In this document: positions 27,549 through 35,516 of the stretch, one piece after another
Numbering within the stretch: the stretch's first letter is position 1
Layout of the letters: every line of letters begins with the position of its first letter
Translations under genes and position numbers: made by a program
The notes under the pieces: generated by a model
Seen by the model: only the letters and a program-made list of their open reading frames with translations
Told to the model about the DNA's origin: nothing
The model's database searches: none
DNA from: Chryseobacterium soldanellicola
Lineage (GTDB): Bacteria; Bacteroidota; Bacteroidia; Flavobacteriales; Weeksellaceae
Assembly: GCF_900100115.1 (NCBI RefSeq)
Contig: NZ_FNKL01000002.1
Coordinates: 930,001 to 994,000 of the forward strand
Direction: 5' to 3'
Length of the DNA stretch: 64,000 nt

Positions 27549-27576
27549 ACGGTCTGAATTTTCAGACCGTTTTTTT
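27549..27576. terminator. Bidirectional terminator
   Basis: Perfect 10-bp stem ACGGTCTGAA / TTCAGACCGT with a TT loop, then TTTTTT. It separates convergent genes. Confidence 0.85.
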
Positions 27577-28819
27577 ACTGTTGTTGCTTCTCCATTTTGA
27601 TAAGGTTCGCAAGATTTTTTATGACTGTGTCGTGCTTCTTCACGAAAGGATTTTCTTTATTCCAGACGTAACCTGCTAAAACGGCGCAGATTTTTCTTTT
27701 AACATCAGGATTTTCGGGTTGATGGAAGAATAATTCCTGCAAATTTCCGGTGTACCATTCTTTCACATATGTCGTGAAAACATCAACACCGTACAGGATA
27801 TAATCAGCGAATTCTTTTTGCCAGTCAATTTTTTCGCCATTTAGCTGTCTTAAAGCCAGTTTTGCGGCTGTCATTCCGCCTTCTGTGGCAAAAGCCATTC
27901 CTGAGGAGAAAACAGGATCAAGGAATTCAGAAGCATTTCCCGTCAGGGCAAATCCGTCTCCGAATAATTTTTTTACCGAGCAGGAATAATCTTTTAAATG
28001 TCTTGGTTCAAAAAGAAAATCTACATCTCCGAAACGTTTTACATAATAATCGGATAGAGAAATTGCTTTTCGTAAGGCTTCTGCAGCGTCTCCGTTTTCA
28101 GATAATTGATCAATATATTCAGTCGGACCAACAATTCCTACACTCGTATTTCCATTAGAAAAAGGAATTACCCAAAGCCAGACTTCAGTTTCAATAATAT
28201 CAAAAGAAATTAAAGTTCCTTCAACGCCTTCTTCTCGATTAACATCTTCAACATGAGCAAAAATCGCTGAATGCGGAGATAATTTTGAAGGTTTTTCTAA
28301 ATCTAAAAGTCTTGGTAAAACTCTTCCGTAACCGCTTGAATCGATCACAAATTTAGCATGAATTTCCTTCGTTTCGCCGTCTTTATTTTTCACAGTGGTG
28401 ATAGAATCTGTACCATTAAATTCAATGCCGATGACTTCAGTTTCAAATTCAAGGTCAATACCTTTATTAATAACCTCCTGAGCCAGCGTATTGTCAAAAT
28501 CAGCTCTCGGAACCTGCCAGGTCCAGTCCCAGCCTTCCCCGAATTTATCACTAAAATCAAAGATGCAGACTTCGTCACCTCTCAAAAAACGCGCTCCCAG
28601 TTTTTTCTCAAAACCCATTTTATCCAAAGCAGGAAAAAGTCCGGCTTCATCAAAATGATCCATCACTCTCGGAATTAAGCTTTCGCCTACAACCAATCTC
28701 GGAAACTTTGTTTTTTCGACAACTTTTACGTTGATATTGTTCTTCTTTAAGAATGAAGAAGATACGCAACCCGACGGCCCGGCGCCGATTACGAGAACAT
28801 CAACAAATTCTTTGCTCAT
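27575..28819 (-). CDS. Flavin-dependent halogenase-like oxidoreductase
   Basis: A 414-residue FAD enzyme. GxGxxG (VIGAGPSGCVSSSFL) is N-terminal, GESLIP follows, and GNASEFLDPVFSSG binds flavin near the C-terminal half. The halogenase hallmark WxWxIP is present as WLWVIP near residue 225. A candidate catalytic Lys is in FEKKLGARF. Some flexirubins are chlorinated, so aryl halogenation is a reasonable role; hydroxylation by a related monooxygenase is the alternative. It is divergent from the ammonia-lyase gene. Confidence 0.78.
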   Translation of the reverse strand: MSKEFVDVLVIGAGPSGCVSSSFLKKNNINVKVVEKTKFPRLVVGESLIPRVMDHFDEAGLFPALDKMGFEKKLGARFLRGDEVCIFDFSDKFGEGWDWTWQVPRADFDNTLAQEVINKGIDLEFETEVIGIEFNGTDSITTVKNKDGETKEIHAKFVIDSSGYGRVLPRLLDLEKPSKLSPHSAIFAHVEDVNREEGVEGTLISFDIIETEVWLWVIPFSNGNTSVGIVGPTEYIDQLSENGDAAEALRKAISLSDYYVKRFGDVDFLFEPRHLKDYSCSVKKLFGDGFALTGNASEFLDPVFSSGMAFATEGGMTAAKLALRQLNGEKIDWQKEFADYILYGVDVFTTYVKEWYTGNLQELFFHQPENPDVKRKICAVLAGYVWNKENPFVKKHDTVIKNLANLIKMEKQQQ

Positions 28820-28848
28820 CTTTGATTTTTTATTTTAATAATAACTTC

Positions 28849-28856
28849 TATCTTTG
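28849..28856 (+). promoter_or_regulatory. -7 element of ammonia-lyase operon
   Basis: TATCTTTG matches TAnnTTTG, 59 bases before ATG 28916; TTTG at 28821-28824 could be the -33. Confidence 0.5.
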
Positions 28857-28888
28857 CCGCAAAATTAGTGACAATTAATTAATATTTA

Positions 28889-28896
28889 CAAAATTA
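28889..28896 (-). promoter_or_regulatory. -7 element of halogenase-like gene
   Basis: Reads TAATTTTG on the minus strand. With the plus-strand element at 28849 it makes a compact, overlapping divergent promoter. Confidence 0.45.
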
Positions 28897-28915
28897 TCTA
28901 TTATTACTTTAATTA

Positions 28916-30433
28916 ATGAAAATAAATAACTTTTTAGGACTGAATGACTTTAAAAAAATCATCATTGAAAATCAGAAAATAGAACTGGATGATACGCTTT
29001 TGGCCAGAGTGGATAAAAGTTTTCAGTTTCTGAAAGAATTTTCAAAAAATAAAGTAATTTATGGTGTGAACACAGGTTTCGGACCAATGGCCCAGTTCAA
29101 AATCAGTGATGAAGATACGCATCAGCTTCAATATAATTTAATCAGAAGCCATTCTTCAGGAATTGGAAATGCTCTTCCGCCGCAGGAAGTTAAAGCTTGT
29201 ATGCTGGCAAGACTGAATACTTTATCTCTTGGAAATTCCGGGGTTCATCATTCGGTAGTTAATTTACTTAAAGAATTAATAAACAGAGATATTACACCGT
29301 TGATTTTCGAACACGGCGGAGTAGGCGCAAGTGGTGATTTGGTCCAGCTGGCGCATTTGGCTTTGGTTTTAATCGGTGAAGGCGAAGTTTTTTATAAAGG
29401 GGAAAGAAAATCCACAAAAGAAGTTTTCGGAATTGAAGGTTTAGAACCCATAAAAGTGGAGATCCGTGAAGGGCTTGCTTTAATGAACGGAACTTCCGTG
29501 ATGTCAGGGATTGGGATTGTGAATGCATTTAAAGCCAATCAATTAACTGAGATTTCAATTAAATTATCTTGTGCGATCAACGAAATCGTTCAGGCTTATG
29601 ATGATCATTTATCTGAAGCCTTAAATGGAACAAAGCTTCACGCAGGCCAGCAAAAGATTGCAGCAAGAATGCGGGCGCATTTGTCTGACAGTAACCTAAT
29701 TAGAAAAAGAGAAGATCATTTATATACTCATTTTGAAGAGCAGGAAAAGGTTTTTAAAGAAAAAGTTCAGGAATATTATTCGTTAAGATGTGTTCCGCAG
29801 ATTTTAGGACCTGTTTTGGATACATTGGAATACACGGAGAAAATTCTTGAAAATGAGATCAATTCAGCCAATGATAATCCAATTATAGACGTTGAAAATC
29901 AGCATGTTTACCACGGCGGGAATTTCCACGGAGATTATATTTCTCTGGAAATGGACAAGCTGAAAATTGTGGTAACAAAACTGACCATGTTGGCAGAAAG
30001 ACAATTAAATTATCTTTTAAACTCAAAAATCAACGAAATTTTGCCTCCTTTTGTAAATTTAGGTAAATTAGGCTTTAATTTCGGGATGCAGGGCGTTCAG
30101 TTTACAGCAACTTCAACAACAGCAGAAAGTCAGATGTTGTCAAATTCTATGTACGTTCACAGTATTCCTAACAATAATGATAATCAGGACATTGTGAGCA
30201 TGGGAACAAATGCTGCCGTGATTTGTAGAAAAGTCATTGAAAATGCTTTCGAAGTATTGGCAATTGAAGCCATCACGATTATTCAAGCAATTGAGTATCT
30301 TGATTTTAAAGATAAAGTTTCATCATCCACAAAAGAATTATATGATGAAATAAGACAAATTATCCCTGCTTTCTCAGACGATATGGTGATGTATCCATAT
30401 TTGGAGGAAGTGAAAAAATATTTAAAAAAATAA
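28916..30433 (+). CDS. Tyrosine ammonia-lyase (aromatic ammonia-lyase family)
   Basis: A 505-residue MIO-type ammonia-lyase. The self-cyclising Ala138-Ser139-Gly140 lies in GGVGASGDLVQLAHLAL. Tyr49 in VIYGVNTGFGPM is the expected general base. The selectivity spot reads RSHSSG, closer to histidine lyases than to Rhodobacter TAL. The sequence nevertheless looks very like the flavobacterial enzymes characterised as TAL, from memory, and sits in a flexirubin cluster. Expected reaction is L-tyrosine to 4-coumarate, the aryl starter. Histidine ammonia-lyase is the alternative; no other hut genes are present. Confidence 0.82.
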   Translation: MKINNFLGLNDFKKIIIENQKIELDDTLLARVDKSFQFLKEFSKNKVIYGVNTGFGPMAQFKISDEDTHQLQYNLIRSHSSGIGNALPPQEVKACMLARLNTLSLGNSGVHHSVVNLLKELINRDITPLIFEHGGVGASGDLVQLAHLALVLIGEGEVFYKGERKSTKEVFGIEGLEPIKVEIREGLALMNGTSVMSGIGIVNAFKANQLTEISIKLSCAINEIVQAYDDHLSEALNGTKLHAGQQKIAARMRAHLSDSNLIRKREDHLYTHFEEQEKVFKEKVQEYYSLRCVPQILGPVLDTLEYTEKILENEINSANDNPIIDVENQHVYHGGNFHGDYISLEMDKLKIVVTKLTMLAERQLNYLLNSKINEILPPFVNLGKLGFNFGMQGVQFTATSTTAESQMLSNSMYVHSIPNNNDNQDIVSMGTNAAVICRKVIENAFEVLAIEAITIIQAIEYLDFKDKVSSSTKELYDEIRQIIPAFSDDMVMYPYLEEVKKYLKK

Positions 30434-30524
30434 GGAGTTTGGGGAACCCGAAGGGTTCAACAATAATAGCCGTAGGTAAAACCTATGGAAAATTAAAACC
30501 ATAATCCGGTAAAAGCAACAACCA
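30434..30524. repeat. Gap with two short palindromes
   Basis: GAACCCGAAGGGTTC (30453-30467) and CCGTAGGTAAAACCTATGG (30472-30490) are hairpin-forming. They separate the ammonia-lyase and fabG genes and may reduce read-through. Confidence 0.45.
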
Positions 30525-31256
30525 ATGAAATGTGCAATTGTAACAGGAGGCTCCAGAGGAATAGGAAGAGCAATCTGTATAAAACTGGCAGAAGAAAAAA
30601 ACTATCATATTTTAATCAACTTCACCTCAAATGAGGCTGCAGCAAAGGAAACGTTAGCTAAAATAGAAGAATTGGGATCTACAGGAGAAATTCTGAAATT
30701 CGATGTAGGAAATGCGGAAGAAACTTTAAAAGTTTTAGGAGAATGGCAGGAAAAAAACGCGGATTCAGTAGTTGAGGTGATCGTTAACAATGCCGGAATT
30801 ACAAGAGACGGATTATTCATGTGGATGCAGAGCGAAGACTGGAACTCTGTGATTAACACAAGTTTAAATGGATTTTTCAACGTGACAAATTTCTTTATTC
30901 AGAAATTGTTGCGTAATAAATACGGCAGAATCATCAATATGGTTTCTGTTTCCGGAGTAAAAGGAACGGCCGGGCAAACTAATTATTCTGCCGCAAAAGG
31001 CGCTTTGGTGGGAGCTACAAAAGCTCTTGCTCAGGAAGTTGCCAAAAGAAATATTACTGTAAATGCGGTCGCTCCGGGTTTTATCAGGACAGATATGACA
31101 CAGGATTTTAATGAAAACGAACTGAAAGCAATGATTCCTGCCAACCGATTTGGTGAAGCTGAGGAAGTTGCGGATCTTGTTGCATTCTTGGCTTCGAGAA
31201 AATCTTCGTATATTACAGGTGAGGTCATCAATATTAACGGCGGAATTTATTCATAA
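30525..31256 (+). CDS. fabG: 3-oxoacyl-ACP reductase (FabG-like)
   Basis: A 243-residue short-chain dehydrogenase. TGGSRGIGRA binds NADPH, VNNAGITRD is conserved, and Ser141, Tyr154 and Lys158 (YSAAK) form the catalytic set. The AALD of FabG-type (FMWMQSEDW) and the C-terminal ITGEVININGG agree. In aryl polyene pathways a dedicated ketoreductase (ApeQ type) reduces each beta-keto intermediate. This gene fits that role from its cluster position. Confidence 0.88.
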   Translation: MKCAIVTGGSRGIGRAICIKLAEEKNYHILINFTSNEAAAKETLAKIEELGSTGEILKFDVGNAEETLKVLGEWQEKNADSVVEVIVNNAGITRDGLFMWMQSEDWNSVINTSLNGFFNVTNFFIQKLLRNKYGRIINMVSVSGVKGTAGQTNYSAAKGALVGATKALAQEVAKRNITVNAVAPGFIRTDMTQDFNENELKAMIPANRFGEAEEVADLVAFLASRKSSYITGEVININGGIYS

Positions 31257-31261
31257 ATAAT

Positions 31262-31343
31262 AAAATAATGTAGCAATGTAGCAATTTACCAGTGTATCAA
31301 TTATTGTTACATTGTTAAACTGATACATTGTTAAATTTATAAA
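31262..31343. repeat. Cluster-specific palindromic repeat, copy 1
   Basis: AT-rich element with ATTGTTACATTGTTAAACTG and GATACATTGTTAAATTTAT next to inverted ATGTAGCAATTTACC. The motif recurs at 32853, 49073 and 49418, each time beside a ketosynthase or carrier-protein gene. Confidence 0.7.
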
Positions 31344-31344
31344 A

Positions 31345-32565
31345 ATGGAAAACAGGGTTGTAATTACCGGAATGGGAATTTATTCCTGTATTGGGATTTC
31401 TTTAGATGAGGTTAAAGAATCGCTTTACAAGGGAAAATCCGGCATTGTTTTAGTGGATGAAAGAAAAGAATTTGGTTTCAGATCAGGCCTTACGGGCGTT
31501 GTTCCAAAACCGGATCTGAAAAGTCTTTTAAGCAGAAGGCAGCGCATAAGTATGGGCGAAGAAAGTGAATACGCTTATCTGGCGACCATCGATGCATTAA
31601 AGCAGGCAAAAGTAGATCAGGATTTTTTAGATCACAATGAAGTTGGGATTTTATACGGTAATGATAGTGTTTCTCGGGCAGTTGTAGAATCGATCGACAT
31701 TGCAAGAGAGAAAAAAGATACGACTTTAATGGGTTCAGGAGCGATTTTCAAATCAATGAACTCAACGGTCACGATGAACCTATCCACGATATTTAAATTA
31801 AGAGGAATTAATTTGACCATCAGCGCAGCTTGTGCCAGTGGATCTCATTCGCTAGGATTAGCTTATATGATGATTAAGAGCGGGTTACAAGATATGATTA
31901 TCTGTGGAGGCGCTCAGGAAACCAATAAATATTCAATGGCAAGCTTTGACGGGTTAGGTGTTTTTTCGGTAAGAGAAGATGAGCCTGCAAAAGCCTCAAG
32001 ACCTTTTGATAAAGACAGAGACGGACTGATTCCCAGCGGTGGAGCAGCAACTTTAATTGTAGAAAGTTTAGAATCTGCCCAAAAAAGAGGTGCTCAAATT
32101 TTAGGCGAAATTATAGGTTACGGTTTTTCATCGAACGGCGGTCATATTTCAACTCCAAATGTTGACGGACCGGCTTTAGCGATGGACAGAGCCTTAAAAC
32201 AATCGGGATTAAACCCAAAAGATATCGATTATATCAATGCTCATGCGACTTCCACGCCACTTGGTGATGCAAATGAAGCCAAGGCGATTTATGAGATTTT
32301 CGGAAGTGAAGTTCCGGTAAGCTCTACAAAATCAATGACCGGCCATGAATGCTGGATGGCAGGCGCTAGTGAAGTTATCTACTCGATTCTGATGATGCAA
32401 AATGATTTCGTTGCTCCGAATATCAATCTGGAAAACCCTGACGATGAGGCAAAAAGGATAAATTTAATTGCTGAAACAAAAAGTCAAAAAATTGACGTAT
32501 TTTTGTCAAATTCTTTTGGATTTGGGGGAACAAATTCTGCATTAATAGTTAAAAAATTTGATTAA
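31345..32565 (+). CDS. Beta-ketoacyl-ACP synthase (KAS I/II type)
   Basis: A 406-residue ketosynthase with the full Cys-His-His triad: Cys163 (SAACASGSHSLG), His in INAHATSTPLGD and His in TGHECWMAGASE. Thiolase fold is full length. In the flexirubin cluster it probably extends a polyene or the alkyl chains of the resorcinol part. It starts just after a palindromic repeat and ends 4 bases before the acyl carrier protein ATG. Confidence 0.88.
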   Translation: MENRVVITGMGIYSCIGISLDEVKESLYKGKSGIVLVDERKEFGFRSGLTGVVPKPDLKSLLSRRQRISMGEESEYAYLATIDALKQAKVDQDFLDHNEVGILYGNDSVSRAVVESIDIAREKKDTTLMGSGAIFKSMNSTVTMNLSTIFKLRGINLTISAACASGSHSLGLAYMMIKSGLQDMIICGGAQETNKYSMASFDGLGVFSVREDEPAKASRPFDKDRDGLIPSGGAATLIVESLESAQKRGAQILGEIIGYGFSSNGGHISTPNVDGPALAMDRALKQSGLNPKDIDYINAHATSTPLGDANEAKAIYEIFGSEVPVSSTKSMTGHECWMAGASEVIYSILMMQNDFVAPNINLENPDDEAKRINLIAETKSQKIDVFLSNSFGFGGTNSALIVKKFD

Positions 32566-32569
32566 AAAC

Positions 32570-32824
32570 ATGGAAAGGGAAAAAATTATTGCCATCGTGA
32601 ATGATTTTTTAGTAAATGAATTCGAGGTAGACGGCGATGAAATCAGTAATGAAGCAAACTTTAAAAAAACGTTAGGCTTAGACAGTCTTGATTATATTGA
32701 TATGGTCGTTGTGATCGAATCTAATTTCGGCGTAAAATTAGGTGAAGCCGATTTCAAGCAAATGATCACATTTGATGATTTTTATACTACAATTGAGAAC
32801 AAAATCACTGAGAAAAACGCTTAA
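32570..32824 (+). CDS. Acyl carrier protein
   Basis: An 84-residue carrier protein. Ser39 in LGLDSLDYID is the phosphopantetheine site. I use ATG 32570 rather than the TTG at 32558 that lies inside the ketosynthase gene. It carries intermediates for the adjacent ketosynthase and FabG. Confidence 0.9.
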   Translation: MEREKIIAIVNDFLVNEFEVDGDEISNEANFKKTLGLDSLDYIDMVVVIESNFGVKLGEADFKQMITFDDFYTTIENKITEKNA

Positions 32825-32852
32825 TTATTGATTGAAATTTTACTTTAAAATA

Positions 32853-32922
32853 TAACGATCTACCAGTTTACCGATGTTTAAATTATTGTTACATTATTAG
32901 ACTGATACATTGTTAAATTGAA
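32853..32922. repeat. Cluster-specific palindromic repeat, copy 2
   Basis: Contains AAATTATTGTTACATTATTA and GACTGATACATTGTTAAATT, matching copy 1 at 31262. It lies between the carrier protein and acyltransferase genes. Confidence 0.7.
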
Positions 32923-32925
32923 ATT

Positions 32926-33810
32926 ATGAACAAGTGGAAAGGTAAATCTAAAGGGACGATTCTGGGGTACAGAATTTTCGTCTGGTGCATTAGAAATATC
33001 GGAATCCGAAGTTCGTATGTCGTTCTTTATTTTGTGGCTGCCTATTACTTTTTGTTCGAAAAAAACAGCAACAAATACTACACTTATTATTTTCAACAAA
33101 GGCTTAATTACGGATATTGGAAAACAAAAATTTCATTATTTAAAAGTTATTTCACTTTCGGGAAGGTTTTGATTGATAAAACAGCTATTTCTGCTGGATT
33201 AAGAGAAAAATTTACATACGAGTTTGACGGCGTTGAAAACCTCAAAAATCTTTTAAACGAGAAAAAAGGCGGAGTTTTAATCAGTGCGCACATCGGTAAT
33301 TTTGAAATCGCAGAACATTTTTTCGCGGATATTGATTTTGACTGTCAGATTAATTTAGTCACAACAGATCAGGAAGTTACAGTCATTAAAGAATATCTTG
33401 AAAGTGTTACCGTTAAAAAAAGCAACATCAAATTTATTTACGTGAAAGAAGATATGTCGCATATTTTCGACATCAATGAAGCGTTATCAAAAAATGAATT
33501 GATCTGCTTTACAGGCGATCGTTATTTTGAAGGCTCGAAATTCCTTGAAGCTGATTTGCTGGGAAAAAGTGCGAAATTTCCGGCCGGTCCTTTCCTGATT
33601 GCGTCCAGATTGGGCGTTCCCGTGGTGTATGTGTACGTGATGAAGGAAAAAAATCTTCATTATCATTTATATGCAAGAGTTGCCCAACAGGTGAAAAAGC
33701 GCGATGCACAGGGCCTTTTGCACTCTTACGCCCAAAATTTAGAGTCCATGATTAAAAAATATCCTCTTCAATGGTTCAATTACTTTGATTTTTGGGACGA
33801 TATTGATTAA
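32926..33810 (+). CDS. LpxL/HtrB-like acyltransferase
   Basis: A 294-residue protein with one N-terminal membrane helix (SYVVLYFVAAYYFLF) and an acyltransferase core. The H-x4-E motif is visible as ISAHIGNFEIAEHF; downstream GDRYFEGS and GKSAKFPAGPFLIASRLGVPVV fit the lipid A acyltransferase family. Aryl polyene clusters contain such an enzyme, thought to attach the chain to a lipid or sugar anchor. Here it is a candidate for transferring the polyene or an alkyl chain from carrier protein. Confidence 0.8.
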   Translation: MNKWKGKSKGTILGYRIFVWCIRNIGIRSSYVVLYFVAAYYFLFEKNSNKYYTYYFQQRLNYGYWKTKISLFKSYFTFGKVLIDKTAISAGLREKFTYEFDGVENLKNLLNEKKGGVLISAHIGNFEIAEHFFADIDFDCQINLVTTDQEVTVIKEYLESVTVKKSNIKFIYVKEDMSHIFDINEALSKNELICFTGDRYFEGSKFLEADLLGKSAKFPAGPFLIASRLGVPVVYVYVMKEKNLHYHLYARVAQQVKKRDAQGLLHSYAQNLESMIKKYPLQWFNYFDFWDDID

Positions 33811-33825
33811 TTTTCAATATTTTTA

Positions 33826-33911
33826 GGGCAGCTTTTCCGCCTTCCGCTCCCAATCTTTTTTGCCCAATCTTTCCCAAGCAAAAAAAAGGATTTCCGCTCA
33901 AGTCGGGCTGC
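33826..33911. repeat. Dispersed intergenic repeat, copy 2
   Basis: Begins GGCAGCTTTTCCGCCTTCCG and ends CTCAAGTCGGGCTGC, parallel to the element at 3700-3792. Confidence 0.55.
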
Positions 33912-33980
33912 AAACAATTCAACGTTAAAAAGTCTTGTTAAGATTCAAAAACTTGACAAAGCTGATAAAAATTAATCTCC

Positions 33981-35516
33981 TTGAAAAAAACATACGACAT
34001 ATTGGTTATCGGTAGCGGATTGGGAGGTCTTGTTTCGGCCCTCATTTTGGCGAAAGAAGGCCTGAAAGTCTGTGTTTTGGAGAAAAATAATCAATATGGC
34101 GGTAATTTACAGACATTTTCCCGTGATAAATTGATTTTCGATACCGGAGTTCATTATTTGGGTGGGCTTTCAAAAGGGCAAAATCTTCATCAATTCTTTT
34201 CTTATTTAGAAATCATAGACGATCTCGAACTTCATAAAATGAATGAAAACGGCTATGACAAAATCACTTTTGAAGGTGATGAAATCGAATATCCCCACGC
34301 TCAGGGTTACGAGAATTTTGTTGAGCAGCTGTCAAAATATTTTCCTGAAGAAAGAGAAAATCTTGAAAATTATTGTGAAGAAATTCAACGGGTTTGCAAT
34401 CATTTTCCAAGGTATAATGTTGTCGGGAAGGATAATTATAATGAAGAAATTCTGCATTTAAATACAAAAAGATTCATTGAATCGATTACTTCGGATAAAA
34501 AATTACAGTCGGTTTTGTTGGGGTCGAATTTCCTGTACGCAGGAGATTCGGAAAATATTCCATTTTATGTTCATGCGTTGACAGTAAATTCTTACATTCA
34601 AAGCGCTTATAAATGTGTGAAAGGAGGAAGCCAGATCTCAAAATTATTAATTAAAAAATTAAGAGAATATGGCGCAGAAGTTCACAAGCATTCCGAAGTT
34701 TCTGAAATGATTTTCAATGAAAATAATATTCTCATTGGCGCAAAAACAAAATCAGGGAAAGAATATTTAGCAAAAAAAATTATATCAAATATAGAAATTC
34801 GTTCATTAATTCAATTAATTGGTGAAGAAAGATTGAAAAAATCATTTTTAAACCGGATTTTAAGCTGGGAGCCTGTTTCATCATGCTTCAGTGTTTATCT
34901 GGTCTTAAAATCTCATTCAATCCCGAATTTTAATTATAATATTTACCATTATTCTTCAGAAGAATTGGTCTGGAATGCTTATCGGTACGACAAAAATCTC
35001 TGGCCGGAAACATATATGCTTTCTTCTACAGCTTCAAAGCATCATCCTGAATTTGCCGAAAGCTTAACCGCAATTTCCTACATGGATTTTGACGAGGTCA
35101 AAAAATGGCAAAATACATTCAACACTGTTGCAGAAGAAAATGAGAGGGGAGAACAATATGAAAAATTCAAGCAGGAAAAAGCAGAAAAAATGATTGATGC
35201 TTTAGAAAATAAATTCCCGAATTTGAGAGATTCGATTAAAAATATTTATACTTCTTCTCCGCTGTCTTACCGTGATTATATCGGAAGCTTTGACGGAAAT
35301 ATGTATGGTTACATCAAGAGTTCGGAAAATCCGTTGAAAACTATGGTTTCTCCGCGGACAAAAATTGACAATCTCTTTCTGACAGGCCAATCTGTTAATA
35401 TGCACGGGATTTTGGGTTGCACGATCGGGGCTTTCAATACATGTGCTGAAATTTTAGGAAAAGAACGTATTGATGAACGATTGACACAAATGATTAATAA
35501 GAATAAAAATGAATAG
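33981..35516 (+). CDS. CrtI-like NAD(P)/FAD oxidoreductase
   Basis: A 511-residue phytoene desaturase/retinol saturase-like flavoprotein. The N-terminal dinucleotide motif is VIGSGLGGLVSALILAKEG, and the C-terminal FAD motif is LFLTGQSVNMHGILGCTIGA. The start is TTG 33981 (MKKTYDILV), since no ATG precedes the Rossmann motif. It is a standard member of flexirubin clusters. It may adjust polyene double bonds or saturation, but the reaction is unknown. The C45-type gene begins inside its 3' end. Confidence 0.82.
   Translation: MKKTYDILVIGSGLGGLVSALILAKEGLKVCVLEKNNQYGGNLQTFSRDKLIFDTGVHYLGGLSKGQNLHQFFSYLEIIDDLELHKMNENGYDKITFEGDEIEYPHAQGYENFVEQLSKYFPEERENLENYCEEIQRVCNHFPRYNVVGKDNYNEEILHLNTKRFIESITSDKKLQSVLLGSNFLYAGDSENIPFYVHALTVNSYIQSAYKCVKGGSQISKLLIKKLREYGAEVHKHSEVSEMIFNENNILIGAKTKSGKEYLAKKIISNIEIRSLIQLIGEERLKKSFLNRILSWEPVSSCFSVYLVLKSHSIPNFNYNIYHYSSEELVWNAYRYDKNLWPETYMLSSTASKHHPEFAESLTAISYMDFDEVKKWQNTFNTVAEENERGEQYEKFKQEKAEKMIDALENKFPNLRDSIKNIYTSSPLSYRDYIGSFDGNMYGYIKSSENPLKTMVSPRTKIDNLFLTGQSVNMHGILGCTIGAFNTCAEILGKERIDERLTQMINKNKNE

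Noticed and set aside
28916..30433. Histidine ammonia-lyase of a histidine-degradation operon
   Set aside because: The RSHSSG site is histidine-lyase-like, but no urocanase, imidazolonepropionase or formiminoglutamase lies nearby and all neighbours are flexirubin genes, so tyrosine ammonia-lyase is preferred.
33981..35516. Carotenoid biosynthesis locus
   Set aside because: The CrtI-like protein stands without crtB, crtE or crtY and is embedded in aryl polyene genes; it is a usual flexirubin cluster member.
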